Both the position numbers and the translations under genes were made by a program. From NCBI GenBank assembly GCA_963714875.1, contig CAVQQI010000010.1, forward strand, positions 321,323 through 385,322: DNA of 64,000 nt. The letters are read 5' to 3'. Shown piece after piece: positions 35,744-44,416 of the stretch; position 1 is the stretch's first letter, and the number at the start of each line of letters is the position of its first letter. Under the pieces are notes generated by a model. The model was not told where the DNA came from, made no database searches, and worked only from the letters and a program-made list of their open reading frames with translations. The stretch is from JBAOHV01 sp963714875 (lineage in GTDB: Bacteria; Actinomycetota; Acidimicrobiia; Acidimicrobiales; Microtrichaceae).

Positions 35744-37393
35744 TCAGAAGATCCGGTCCACGTCGTGGCGCACGATGTGGTCGATGTTGCGCTCCGCGAG
35801 GGCAGCGATGGTGAGCGACGGATTGGCGCACGCGGTGGAACCGGGGATGAGCGCGCCGTCGTTGACGTACAGGCCACGCTGGCCGAGCACCCGGCCATGG
35901 TCGTCGCAGACCTTGCCGATCACCGCACCGCCGAGCGGATGGAACGTCGTCGGGTCGATCGCGGTCATGTCGATCGACCCGATCGCGCCCGCTGCGGTCC
36001 CCACCCGTGCGACACGCCGCCGGGCCTCCTCCATCGCAGGTCCGTGTGCGCTCGCGGGGAAGTCCAGCCGGGCCTCGTCACGGATCGGGTCGTAGCGGAA
36101 GCTGCCGTGGCCGTCGGGGAGGAAGATGCCGACGGTCTCCATCACGTTCGCCTCGAACGGGATCGGGAGCGGAGCGAACAACACGGTGACCGGCCCGGCC
36201 GGGTTGTCCCAGTCGAGTGATCCGATGCTGGCCGGGCCCCCCTGGAGAGTTCCCATCGGGGTCGACAGGAGCTGCGTGGTGATCAGGTCGCCGTTGGTCG
36301 ACCACCATCGGCCGACGTCGTCGGGCAGGTCCGGGATGTCGTCGGTTCCGTCGGCGCGCACGAGCAGCTTGGTCGTGTTCGGCGAGCCGGCGCACAGGAA
36401 CAGGGCGTCGGCGACCAGCTCCACGTGCTCCCGCACGACCCCGTCCAGGTCCAGTCGGTCGGTGGAGACCACCCAGCGGCCGTCGCCGTCGCGCTGCACC
36501 CGTTCGACGCGGTGCAGCGCCAGGAGCTCGACGCGGCCGGTGGCTTCCGCCGCGGGCAGGTAGTTGGTGTCGAGGGACCGCTTGCCGGGTCCGTTCACCC
36601 CGTAGATCACGTCGCCCGACGAGATGCTCCTGGGGAGCTCGCCGCGGATCTCCCGGCGCACGACGTCCCAGTCGATGGGCATCGGGACGCCCTCCGCATC
36701 GGGGAGCCCGGCGGCCCGCACGAACTCGGCGAACCGCCGACTCGACAGGTAGGGCGCCGACGCGAGCACGTCGGCGGGGATCGGCGACGCGCCGAGGTTC
36801 TGTCGCACCAGCGGGTACCAGCGGTCGTCGAACTCCTCGTAGTCGAGTGCGTCGGGCATGACCCGGTCGAACAGGTCAGCTCTCGGCTGCACCGTCATGC
36901 CGTGGTACGGCAGGGAACCGCCGCCGACCGCCGCTGCGCACACGATGTCCATGCCCCGGCCCTTGATGCGCTCGAGCAGCCCCGTGTACGGCTGCCACGG
37001 CAGGGAGGGGACGAAGTTGCCCGCGGCGGTGTTCTCCGGGCTCAGCCAGGAGACCCGACGGTCGGCGCCGAACATGGTCGGGAACGTCCCCCGCTCCCCG
37101 CTGCGCCACCGCTTGCCCCGTTCGATGAGGGTGACGTCCACACCGCGCTCGGCGAGGCGGAGCGCGGTGACCGATCCTCCGAACCCGGTCCCGACCACGA
37201 CCACCCGCCGGCGCTCGGACCGGCGGCCGGGGCGTGGCAGAGGGGCACATGCGGTCCCGATGAGCCCGGCGCCGGCGGCTGCGAGTGCACCGCCCAGCAC
37301 CCCTCGCCGGCTGATCGTCACGTCTCCAGACACGCCCACCCACCGTCCGCCCGTCGAAGGGCCGACGGTACGGGGCGGGCGGTGGTCGTTCAA
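35744..37393 (-). CDS. GMC family oxidoreductase (cholesterol-oxidase-like), Tat-exported
   Basis: 549 residues if started at ATG 37393; GTG 37333 also works and puts the Tat signal at the very N-terminus. ISRRGVLGGALAAAGAGLIGTAC is a twin-arginine signal ending in a lipobox-like Cys. FAD-binding GxGxxG: VVVVGTGFGGSVTALRLAERG. The C-terminal GMC half carries DPTTFHPLGGAV and GLYVNDGALIPGSTACANPSLTIAALAERN, matching cholesterol oxidases of the GMC type. Expected reaction: flavin-dependent oxidation of an alcohol or sterol outside the membrane. The substrate is not proven by sequence. Confidence 0.85.
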   Translation of the reverse strand: MNDHRPPRTVGPSTGGRWVGVSGDVTISRRGVLGGALAAAGAGLIGTACAPLPRPGRRSERRRVVVVGTGFGGSVTALRLAERGVDVTLIERGKRWRSGERGTFPTMFGADRRVSWLSPENTAAGNFVPSLPWQPYTGLLERIKGRGMDIVCAAAVGGGSLPYHGMTVQPRADLFDRVMPDALDYEEFDDRWYPLVRQNLGASPIPADVLASAPYLSSRRFAEFVRAAGLPDAEGVPMPIDWDVVRREIRGELPRSISSGDVIYGVNGPGKRSLDTNYLPAAEATGRVELLALHRVERVQRDGDGRWVVSTDRLDLDGVVREHVELVADALFLCAGSPNTTKLLVRADGTDDIPDLPDDVGRWWSTNGDLITTQLLSTPMGTLQGGPASIGSLDWDNPAGPVTVLFAPLPIPFEANVMETVGIFLPDGHGSFRYDPIRDEARLDFPASAHGPAMEEARRRVARVGTAAGAIGSIDMTAIDPTTFHPLGGAVIGKVCDDHGRVLGQRGLYVNDGALIPGSTACANPSLTIAALAERNIDHIVRHDVDRIF

Positions 37394-37614
37394 GCGGAAC
37401 CCGCGCCCCGTCGTCGGGCCACCGTGCGCAGAGATCGTTGCGCGCGCCAGTGGTGCGGAGCATCATGACAGCCGGGTCGACGGCAGGCGGATCCGATCGG
37501 TGTCACGGGCGACCGTGCTCGCAGCTGCCACGCTGATCGGGGGTGCGCCCTCGAACGCCGTGCAACCCAGCACGCACGTGCTCGCGTCGCCCAGATCGAG
37601 GTCCCTGCCGCTGG

Positions 37615-39537
37615 CTACCGCTCGTTCCTGGCCAGCCAACCCTGCAGCGCCGACCGGGTCGCGTCGCAGGCCACCTCGAAGGCGTCCAACAGCTCGGGGT
37701 CGGGTGGGAACGGACTGTCCTCGAGCTGCTGGCTGAGGCGGTCCAGCTCGACCGCCCCCAACGTCCGACAGGTCGACCGCAACGTGTGGGTCGTCCGTGT
37801 CAGGCCCTCCGGGTCGAGCGCTCCGACCGACTCGGCGACGGCCCGTCGACGGTGCTCGAGCTCGACCAGGAACGTCCCGACGATGGACACCACGGGCACC
37901 ACCGATCCGAGCTGGTCCACCAACAGGTCGAGCGCATCGGTGTCGGCCGGGGCACCGTCGACCATCTCTCCCGAGCGCGGCCGGGACCGCCGTTCGCCGA
38001 TGTAGGGCTGCAACGCGTGTCCCAGCTCGAGGAGCCCGACCGGCTTGACCAACATCAGGTCCATGCCTGCCGACAGACAGGTGGTGCGGTCCGAGGCTCT
38101 CCCACTGGCGGTCATCGCGATGATCGGGACCCGGTGTCCGGGCGCTTCGAGCGACCGGTGCAGCCGCGTCGTCTCGACACCGTCCAGGCCGGGCAGCTGC
38201 CAGTCCATCAGCACGCAGTCGATGTCGTGGTCGCCCGACAGCGCGTCGAGCGCCTCGTTGCCCGTACCCACCACGGTCGTGCGGGCACCCAGACGTGCCA
38301 GCTGCTCCGCGACCAGCATCTGGTTGACCGCGTTGTCCTCGACGACCAGCACGTGTGCGCCGCCGCGGGCGCGGACCGGATCGCCGGTCGGGCGGTCGGC
38401 CGCGTCGCCGCCGACCTCGTAGGGGATCTCGACGGTGAAGCGTGACCCCTCGCCCGGTGTCGACTCGACCCGGATGCTCCCGCCCAACAGGTCGACCAGA
38501 CCCGATGTGATGGCGAGCCCCAGGCCCACCCCACTGGTTCGGTCTCCCTGGGAGCCCTGGTCGAAGGGGTCGAAGATGCGTTCCAGGTCCGAGGCGTCGA
38601 TGCCCCGTCCCGTGTCGGTCACGGTCCACCGCAACCCGACGCAGTCCTGTCGTCGGCACAGCGACACCCGCAGCACGATGCGACCCGACGAGGTGAACTT
38701 CGCCGCGTTGGTGACCAGGTTGGCCAGCACCTGGCGGACCTTCGCCCCGTCGATCAGGACCGTGTCGGGCACGTCCTCGTCGCTGTGCCCCTCGACGACC
38801 ACGCCGTCGACGGCGAGCTCGCGGCCGAGTGCGGTCGCGTCGGAGAGCAGCTGACGCGCCAGTGTGGGTTCGGGTCGCAGCGGGTTCCGAGCGGCGTCGG
38901 TCCGGGAGTACTCGAGCAGCTCGTCGACCAGGTGCTGGAACGCCTGCGCCTGTCGATGGGTCGAGTCGACGAGGCGGCGGGACGACCAGGGCAGGTCGGC
39001 CTCGCCGAGCAGTTCGGTGAGGCCGCGCAGCGCGTGGAGCTGGTTGCGCAGTTCGTGGCTGACACGCGCGAGCAGCTCGGAGCGGAGCCGGGACTGCTCG
39101 ACGGCCTCGTCGCGTCGGAGGGCCAGCTCGGCCTCGATCGCCTTGCGGGCGGTGATGTTGCGAGAGGTGATCACGATTCCTGCGACCAGTGGGTCCTCGA
39201 GCAGGTTGACCGCGGTGAGCTCGATGTCGGCCCACGACGAGTCCGACTGCACGACCCGGACGTCGATGGTGACCTGCTCCCTCGGTCGTTGCAGCACGAG
39301 CTCGCGGGTGGCCAGCAGGCGCGGCAGGTCGTCGGGGTCGACCAGGTCGAAGATGGACCGCTCGCGCCAGTAGTCCGGCTCGTAGCCCATCACCTGCGCG
39401 TGGAGTCCGGTGGTGTCCAGCACGTGGCCGTCCGCGTCGACCAGCGTGACCGTGTCGCTGATGTTGGCCAGCATCGCCTGCATCCGGCGCAGCGCCTGCT
39501 CGTCGCTGTCCGACCGGGTGGTCGACACGATGCTCAT
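37615..39537 (-). CDS. Hybrid histidine kinase (PAS-HisKA-HATPase-REC-Hpt)
   Basis: 640 residues, soluble. PAS domain (about 20-130), HisKA with phosphoacceptor His161 in ARVSHELRNQ, HATPase with N-box (LVTNAAKFTS), G1 (DTGRGID) and G2 (GVGLGLAI), receiver domain (VLVVEDNAVNQ...LMDWQLPGLDG, phosphoacceptor Asp in the latter), and a C-terminal Hpt (THTLRSTCRTLGA). This is a full phosphorelay in one chain. The start overlaps the end of the OmpR-type regulator by four bases (ATGA), placing it last in the H-NOX operon. Confidence 0.9.
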   Translation of the reverse strand: MSIVSTTRSDSDEQALRRMQAMLANISDTVTLVDADGHVLDTTGLHAQVMGYEPDYWRERSIFDLVDPDDLPRLLATRELVLQRPREQVTIDVRVVQSDSSWADIELTAVNLLEDPLVAGIVITSRNITARKAIEAELALRRDEAVEQSRLRSELLARVSHELRNQLHALRGLTELLGEADLPWSSRRLVDSTHRQAQAFQHLVDELLEYSRTDAARNPLRPEPTLARQLLSDATALGRELAVDGVVVEGHSDEDVPDTVLIDGAKVRQVLANLVTNAAKFTSSGRIVLRVSLCRRQDCVGLRWTVTDTGRGIDASDLERIFDPFDQGSQGDRTSGVGLGLAITSGLVDLLGGSIRVESTPGEGSRFTVEIPYEVGGDAADRPTGDPVRARGGAHVLVVEDNAVNQMLVAEQLARLGARTTVVGTGNEALDALSGDHDIDCVLMDWQLPGLDGVETTRLHRSLEAPGHRVPIIAMTASGRASDRTTCLSAGMDLMLVKPVGLLELGHALQPYIGERRSRPRSGEMVDGAPADTDALDLLVDQLGSVVPVVSIVGTFLVELEHRRRAVAESVGALDPEGLTRTTHTLRSTCRTLGAVELDRLSQQLEDSPFPPDPELLDAFEVACDATRSALQGWLARNER

Positions 39538-40268
39538 CGGGCCACCGCCCGCCCGGGGCGCCCGTCGCCACCCTCGGTCATCGGCTCGGGCGCCGGCTGG
39601 TGCATCCCGTAGCCCACGCCGCGCACGGTGCGGATCCTGTGGATCCCCGGCCGATCGATCTTGCGGCGGAGGTTGGCGATGTGGACGTCGACGACGTGGT
39701 CGTCATGGATCCAGTCATCGCCCCAGACCCGCTCGCACAGCGCCTGTCGTGACAGCACCCGGTCGGTGTGCTCGCTCAACGCGTCGAGGATCGCGAACTC
39801 GATCCGGGTCAGCGGCACCTCGTCGCCGTCGACGGTGCACCGGTGCGCTGCGGGTTCCACGACCAGCGTGCCGATGCGGCGCTCGGCCGACGTCCGGGCG
39901 CTGCGGTCACCGCGACGCCGCATCATCGCCTCGACCCGGGCGAGGATCTCCCGGGGTGAGTACGGCTTGGTGACGTAGTCGTCGGCGCCGAGCTTCAGGC
40001 CCAGCACCTTGTCGATCTCGTCGTCGCGAGCCGTCAGCATGACGACGAACGCGTCGGAGAACGTCCGCAGTTCGCGGCACACATCGGTGCCGTCCATGTC
40101 GGGGAGACCGAGGTCCAACAACACGACGTCGGGGCGCAGGGCGCTGGCAGCGGTCAGGCCCGCGCGGCCGGTCGACGCGGAGCTGGTCTCGAACCCCGCG
40201 CTGCGCATCACCGCCGACGCGAGCTCCGCGGCGTCCGGTGCATCCTCGATGATCAGCACGCGCGTCAT
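39534..40268 (-). CDS. OmpR/PhoB-family response regulator
   Basis: 244 residues from ATG 40268, which overlaps the upstream kinase stop. Receiver domain with acidic pocket E8/D9, phosphoacceptor D52 (LLDLGLPDMDG) and K101 (DYVTKPYSP). C-terminal winged helix with LSRQALCERVWGDD, the DVHIANLRRKI recognition helix and IRTVRGVGYGM. Its own kinase is the gene immediately upstream; candidate DNA targets are the CTTGAG repeats upstream of the TasA-like gene (inference). Confidence 0.92.
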   Translation of the reverse strand: MTRVLIIEDAPDAAELASAVMRSAGFETSSASTGRAGLTAASALRPDVVLLDLGLPDMDGTDVCRELRTFSDAFVVMLTARDDEIDKVLGLKLGADDYVTKPYSPREILARVEAMMRRRGDRSARTSAERRIGTLVVEPAAHRCTVDGDEVPLTRIEFAILDALSEHTDRVLSRQALCERVWGDDWIHDDHVVDVHIANLRRKIDRPGIHRIRTVRGVGYGMHQPAPEPMTEGGDGRPGRAVAR

Positions 40269-41158
40269 GGCTGCACCGTCGTGTCCGGGCCACAGGCCGG
40301 TCCCGCGGGCACCGTCGCGGTGACGACGAGTCCGCCCTGGTCGGAGATCTCGGCCCATGCGTCGCCGCCCATGCAGGCGGTGAGTCCCGCGACGATCGCC
40401 AGACCGATGCCGGAGCCGCCGACCACCCGGGCGGTGCCGTTCTCGAGCTGGACGAACGGCTCGAAGATCCTGCTCAGCTCGGCCCGGTCGACGCCTGGTC
40501 CCTCGTCCTCGACCTGGAGCTCCACCCGGTCGCCGTGGGCGGAGAGACGCAGGTGCAGGGTTCCGGGCATGGCGAACTTCTGGGCGTTGGACAGGAGCGC
40601 GTCGCCGATCTGCGTCAGCCGATCGGGGTCCACCAACGCCGCGCCCCCGGAGTCGGGCACCAGCAGGAGCCCACGTGCGCGCAGCGGGTTGGCCCAGCGG
40701 TCCACCAGCTCGTCGGCCACGGCGTCGAGGTCGGTGGGGATCGGGTCCACCTCGATGCTGCCCACCTCGGTCTGGGCCAGTTCGAGGAGGTTGTCGAACA
40801 GGGTGCAGAGCTCCTGGGTCGCGGCGGCGGCCAGCTCGATGCGACCTGCGTCGTCCGCATCGCTGGTCCGCACCAGCTCCAGCGCGGACAGCACGGTCTG
40901 CAGCGGTGTGCGGACCTCGTGACCGAGGTTGGCCAGGAAGGCCGTCTTCGCCGCCGCGGCCGACTCGGCGCGGTCGTGCTCGGCACGGAGCTGGCGGGTG
41001 CGTTCCTCGACCCTGGAGTCGAGCTCGGCGGTGGCCTCCCAGAGTCGTCGGAGCCCGGCCTCCGCGATGCGTTCGCTCTCCAGGCGCGCCGCACGCTCGC
41101 GCGACCAGCGGCGTTCCATCAGTGCCGCGTCGTGTGCGAGCGGGGTCTCAGACGTCAT
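40265..41158 (-). CDS. Cytosolic histidine kinase, H-NOX partner
   Basis: 297 residues from ATG 41158, no transmembrane helix. An N-terminal coiled coil (about 15-70, Glu/Arg-rich) leads into HisKA with His80 (ANLGHEVRTPLQ), then HATPase motifs: LLSNAQKF (N-box), DEGPGVD (G1), GSGIGLAI (G2). Lack of its own sensor domain and an 11-bp overlap with the H-NOX gene upstream match the known H-NOX/kinase pairing, in which NO-bound H-NOX controls autophosphorylation. Confidence 0.9.
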   Translation of the reverse strand: MTSETPLAHDAALMERRWSRERAARLESERIAEAGLRRLWEATAELDSRVEERTRQLRAEHDRAESAAAAKTAFLANLGHEVRTPLQTVLSALELVRTSDADDAGRIELAAAATQELCTLFDNLLELAQTEVGSIEVDPIPTDLDAVADELVDRWANPLRARGLLLVPDSGGAALVDPDRLTQIGDALLSNAQKFAMPGTLHLRLSAHGDRVELQVEDEGPGVDRAELSRIFEPFVQLENGTARVVGGSGIGLAIVAGLTACMGGDAWAEISDQGGLVVTATVPAGPACGPDTTVQP

Positions 41159-41699
41159 GCCCGGTCTCCGTGCGCACCCGCAGGACACACCGGTCCCCAC
41201 CCTCGAGCGCGCACTGCGTCTGCACGACCTCGGCGGTGGTGGCGAAGCTCGCCGCCGCACCCTGGACGAGCCCCTCTGCCAGGTGGCAGAGCCCTCGATC
41301 GGAGCGGTAGACGAGCTCCCAGCATCCGGGGCCGAGATCGGTCACCGAGAACTCGGGCGGGGCTGCGTCGGCGTACAGCTTGTGCACCTCCGGGTGGATC
41401 ACGTCCTCGAGCTGGTGCAGCAACGCCCCCAGGTCGGCGATGCCGGCCACCAGGGACGGTTGACGTCGGACCAGGGGCTCGTAGCCGTGGCGCCCGACGT
41501 GCCGGAGCACCTCGGCGGGGTCGAGGCCGCTCGCCGCGGCGATCGCGTCGACGATGGCGTCCAGCTCTGCGTGGGGGTAGTCACCGAGGGAGGTGTAGAT
41601 GCCCTCGACGCACGCATGGTGGAGCGCGGCGTCCCACGCAGCAGCCCCGAGGGTCTGGTCGACCACGTCCTCGGTGACGTTGAACAGCACGCCTTTCAC
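41148..41699 (-). CDS. H-NOX heme nitric-oxide sensor
   Basis: 183 residues from GTG 41699, with GAGGAG seven bases upstream. The fold is a canonical heme NO/O2-binding domain: VKGVLFNVTEDVV at the N-terminus, proximal heme ligand His102 (DVIHPEVHKLY), Pro115 in APPEF, and the heme-propionate clamp Y131-S133-R135 (YRSDR), all at the positions used in well-studied H-NOX proteins. Position 140 is Leu, without the distal Tyr of O2-binding members, so NO selectivity is expected. First gene of an overlapping four-gene operon with a kinase, an OmpR-type regulator and a hybrid kinase. Confidence 0.93.
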   Translation of the reverse strand: MKGVLFNVTEDVVDQTLGAAAWDAALHHACVEGIYTSLGDYPHAELDAIVDAIAAASGLDPAEVLRHVGRHGYEPLVRRQPSLVAGIADLGALLHQLEDVIHPEVHKLYADAAPPEFSVTDLGPGCWELVYRSDRGLCHLAEGLVQGAAASFATTAEVVQTQCALEGGDRCVLRVRTETGHDV

Positions 41700-41782
41700 G
41701 TCCACGCTCCTCGCAACCGGCCCGATCCGCGCGTCTGCGCCCGACCGGGCCGCCATCTCCTTGCATCGGCTCGTACCGGGGC

Positions 41783-41792
41783 GACTTGAGCA
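41783..41792. promoter_or_regulatory. Candidate regulator site upstream of H-NOX operon
   Basis: GACTTGAGCA, 84 bp upstream of the H-NOX start in the gap behind the signal peptidase gene. The same 10-mer, in opposite orientation relative to the gene, lies in the TasA-like gene's upstream region. Confidence 0.3.
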
Positions 41793-41802
41793 ACCCGCTG
41801 CA

Positions 41803-42863
41803 TCAGGGGGCACACGGCGGTGCACCAGCGCGCGACGACGGGGTCGCAGGGGCGGGCGCCTCGACGGGCGAGAGCAGCACCCAGGCCGAGCCGACCCGGC
41901 CAGCCATCTCGGGTGGCAGCTGGTCGACCGGCACGGCGAAGGACCCCGGGGCCCAGCCCACCGTGAGGTTCGGTACGGGCTGTGCTGTCGGTGCAGGCGG
42001 CGCGTGGTGGGCGCACGGGGTGGGTGTCGGGACCTGCACGACGATGACCTGCGGCGGCGCGGCTCCGGCGGTGTGGGGGACCGGCGGCGGGACCTGGACG
42101 AACGGTGGCGGGGTCGACCGGGGCGGCGGCGGATCCCCGGGGGTCGCCTCGGCGGGCACGTCGACCGGCACATCGACGGACGGCGCTGCGTCGCGGGATG
42201 GCGCTGTGTGGTCGGACGGCGCTGTGGGGTGGGGTGGAGCGCTCCGGGCCGGGCCGGGGGCGGCCGCCGCGAGCCGGGCCGCACGTCGGTCGAGCAGGGT
42301 CTGACCGACGTAGATCGAACCCGGAACCAGGATCAGCAGCAGGGTGCCGAGCCCGGTCGACAGGAAGACCATGGTGCGACCGACCTTCGGGATCGAGAAC
42401 CAGCGGGTCCCGAGGACGTCGCGGGCCTTGGTGGTGAACGGGTCCTCGGTGTCGTTCGCGTCGCCCTTCGTCGAGAACGTGTCGCCGTTGTCGCTGACCT
42501 TCGTCACCCGGTGCGTGACCAGCGTGTTGTCCGCCGAGGGCACCCGGAAGGTGATCACGTCACCCCTCCTCACGGTCCGGGGGTCGACGTCGCGGCTGAT
42601 GAGCAGGTCGCCGGGCTCCATCGAGGGGGCCATCGAGCCGGTGCGGATCGCGAGGAGCTCTCCGCCGGAGAACCGCAGGACGGTCATCGCCACGAAGACC
42701 ACCAGGGCGAGGCTCATCACCAGCGTGAGCAGCAGGCCGCCGACGCGGCTGAGCCGGCGTCGCGCCGAGCGGTGCCCGGCAGAGGGGAGCGGCGACGGCG
42801 GCGGGGTGCGGTCCCGGGCGAGGTGGTCGCGGGAGTGGTGATCAGCTCTGGGACGACGGACAT
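41803..42863 (-). CDS. sipW: SipW-type signal peptidase I with Pro-rich tail
   Basis: Type-I signal peptidase of the ER/SipW kind using Ser and His: nucleophile in RTGSMAPSMEPGD, catalytic His in NTLVTHRV, GDAND box later. Membrane helices flank the catalytic domain. Beyond the second helix (VFLSTGLGTLLLILVPGS) a tail of about 160 residues rich in Pro, Ala and Val follows, not typical of SipW. Start is uncertain: ATG 42863 has AGGAG nine bases upstream but lies in another frame for its first 45 codons, so a frame change near 42780 is needed; GTG 42897 is in frame but gives an odd Arg/His-rich head. It probably processes the TasA-like protein encoded upstream. Confidence 0.85.
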
Positions 42864-42992
42864 GGCGGGCAGCTCCTGGTTCGGTCCGGGCCGGCACGTC
42901 GGCGGCACGTCGGCGGTGCGACAGCGGTGCGGTGGATCAGCGGTGGGTGTGGCGGGAACCGGGGCGATCAGGGACGCCTGATCAACGTGGTG

Positions 42993-43027
42993 GGCCCGGT
43001 GGGGCGGACGAGCCGCCCCACCGGGCC
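42993..43027 (-). terminator. Strong hairpin between TasA-like and signal peptidase genes
   Basis: Perfect 15-bp GC stem with a 5-nt loop (ACGAG on the plus strand), starting 18 nt after the TasA-like stop. Likely a partial terminator that lets the matrix protein be made in excess over its peptidase. Confidence 0.65.
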
Positions 43028-43045
43028 TGGGTGTGTGCTGGGAGC

Positions 43046-43624
43046 TCAGTTGCCGGCGTTGTCGCCGTTGTCGATCTCCTGGCCGGCCAGCTGCGAGGCG
43101 TCGACCTGGAAGTCGAACCCGACGCTGGCGCCCTGGTACTTGTTGTCGATCTCCGGCGCGTTCTCGGGCCAGCTGATCGCCACTTCGTAGGCGGTCGCCT
43201 CACCCGATTCGAGTCCGGCGGCGATGGGCTCCAGCTCGGACAGCTTCGAGCCCTTGGCCAGCTCCTTGCCGTCCTGGGAGACCGTGACCACGAGCACGTC
43301 GTCGAGGGCGCCGTCGACGTTGATCGCGTCGAGGGCGAAGTCCTCGGTGAGGGAGCCGGTGTTGATGACCTGGACCTTCTGGGTCGTGGTGTCACCGGGC
43401 TTCATGTTGCCGACCTCGAAGTACCGGGCATCCTGCCCGAACGCGACGTCGAGGGTGCCGGAGGAGATCTCGTTGTCGGTGTTCGCGTCCTGGGCGGTGA
43501 ACCCTGCCAGGGTGGCGACGCCGGGTGCGGCGGCGACCAGGCCGGTCAGGACCAGGCCGACGGCGAGGCCGCGACGGTGGCGCCTGCGTGCCGGTGCGGG
43601 GGTGGTGTCGAGGGTGGTGTCCAT
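43046..43624 (-). CDS. TasA/CalY-like matrix protein with SipW-dependent signal
   Basis: 192 residues from ATG 43624, with AAGGAG nine bases upstream. N-terminal Arg cluster, hydrophobic helix and GVATLAGFTAQDANTDNEISSGTLDVAF form the SipW-cognate signal and first strands of TasA/camelysin proteins. The middle shows PGDTTTQKVQVINTGSLTEDF, the conserved donor-strand region of TasA fibres. Expected role: secreted fibre or matrix subunit of a biofilm, cleaved by the adjacent signal peptidase. Upstream lies a cluster of CTTGAG repeats. Confidence 0.85.
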   Translation of the reverse strand: MDTTLDTTPAPARRRHRRGLAVGLVLTGLVAAAPGVATLAGFTAQDANTDNEISSGTLDVAFGQDARYFEVGNMKPGDTTTQKVQVINTGSLTEDFALDAINVDGALDDVLVVTVSQDGKELAKGSKLSELEPIAAGLESGEATAYEVAISWPENAPEIDNKYQGASVGFDFQVDASQLAGQEIDNGDNAGN

Positions 43625-43707
43625 TGCTCTTGCTCTCCTTGGGTTGGTCCGGTGGTTCCGGATCGCAGCGGCGTTCGCCGGCGCAGGAATCACTGTCGGG
43701 GACCCAC

Positions 43708-43747
43708 CTCAAGACCACAGGAGGTCGAACCTCAAGATCTGCTCAAG
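43708..43747 (-). promoter_or_regulatory. CTTGAG repeat cluster upstream of TasA-like gene
   Basis: On the coding strand CTTGAG occurs at 43742-43747, 43731-43736 and 43708-43713, i.e. 11 and 23 bp apart, one or two helical turns. Two copies extend to TCTTGAGGT. A 13-bp palindrome GAGGTCGAACCTC (43721-43733) overlaps the middle copy. Regular tandem half-sites are typical for OmpR-family regulators, one of which is encoded 3.4 kb away. Confidence 0.4.
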
Positions 43748-43841
43748 TCCTCGGTACGGGTCCCGGTCCGGTCCGGTTCCGGTGCGGGCCCCCCGCCCGA
43801 GAGCGCACTGGCGACAGCGGCCTGGCGTGGGGACGGACACC

Positions 43842-44091
43842 ATGTCGGGTCCGTCCGGAACCCGCACGCTGTTGGAGATCGACCGGGCCAACCCCGACTG
43901 GAGCCTCCAGAGCGGACCGGTCTGGTCAGCCGACTTCGCCTGGGTCATGACCTGGGACGGGCGCCTGCTGCTCACCACCGACGGCAAGGAGCCCAGCGAC
44001 ACGCGTCCTGGCCGAGGGAGCATCGTGGTCGCCGTACGGCGAGGAGGTCCCGAACTTCTCGATCCTGGGCGACGACGTCGAACTCGGCTGA
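43842..44091 (+). pseudogene. Small hypothetical protein, one frame break
   Basis: About 82 residues: ATG 43842 reads GTRTLLEIDRANPDWSLQSG and FAWVMTWDGRLLLTTDGKEPSD; after a frame change near 43998-44003 it reads RVLAEGASWSPYGEEVPNFS and ends ILGDDVELG, TGA 44089-44091. The evenly natural composition of both halves supports one real gene. Family unknown. It is the last backbone gene before the element boundary. Confidence 0.45.
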
Positions 44092-44164
44092 ATCTGCGCC
44101 GTTCAGGAACTCGATCTCCCGAGCAGCACACGCAGCGTCGGACGTGGGATCGAAGGAGCGCTGG

Positions 44165-44209
44165 CAGAGCCCGAGAGGAGAATCGAACTCCTGACCTGCT
44201 GTTTACAAG
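44165..44209. repeat. attachment site copy (tRNA-Thr 3'-half), left end of element
   Basis: 45-bp perfect direct repeat of 62015-62059, covering the tRNA-Thr sequence from the anticodon loop to the 3' end plus three flanking bases. Sequence diverges on both sides. No complete tRNA can form here, so it is a duplicated attachment site. Confidence 0.92.
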
Positions 44210-44416
44210 TCGTGGGTCGAGTGTCCACCGAGTGCCGTTCAGGCCCGCCAGGTCGCGGAATCTGCGTCGACGTCTCACGTGATTCAACCGCTGATATCCG
44301 TGGTCGTCCAGAGATTCGTGAGACAAACCGTGAGACGCGATGCCTACGAGGTGGCGGACTACTCGAGGTCTCCAGCCGGGAACGGTGAGACTGGGTTCGG
44401 GTGGCCCCAGGACGCG

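Noticed and set aside
37463..39571. 702-codon minus-strand frame overlapping the hybrid kinase
   Set aside because: Different frame of the kinase gene, Arg/Gly-rich and without domains.
44165..44238. Second tRNA-Thr gene
   Set aside because: Only the 3' half matches; the sequence beyond the anticodon loop diverges and no cloverleaf forms. It is an attachment-site copy.
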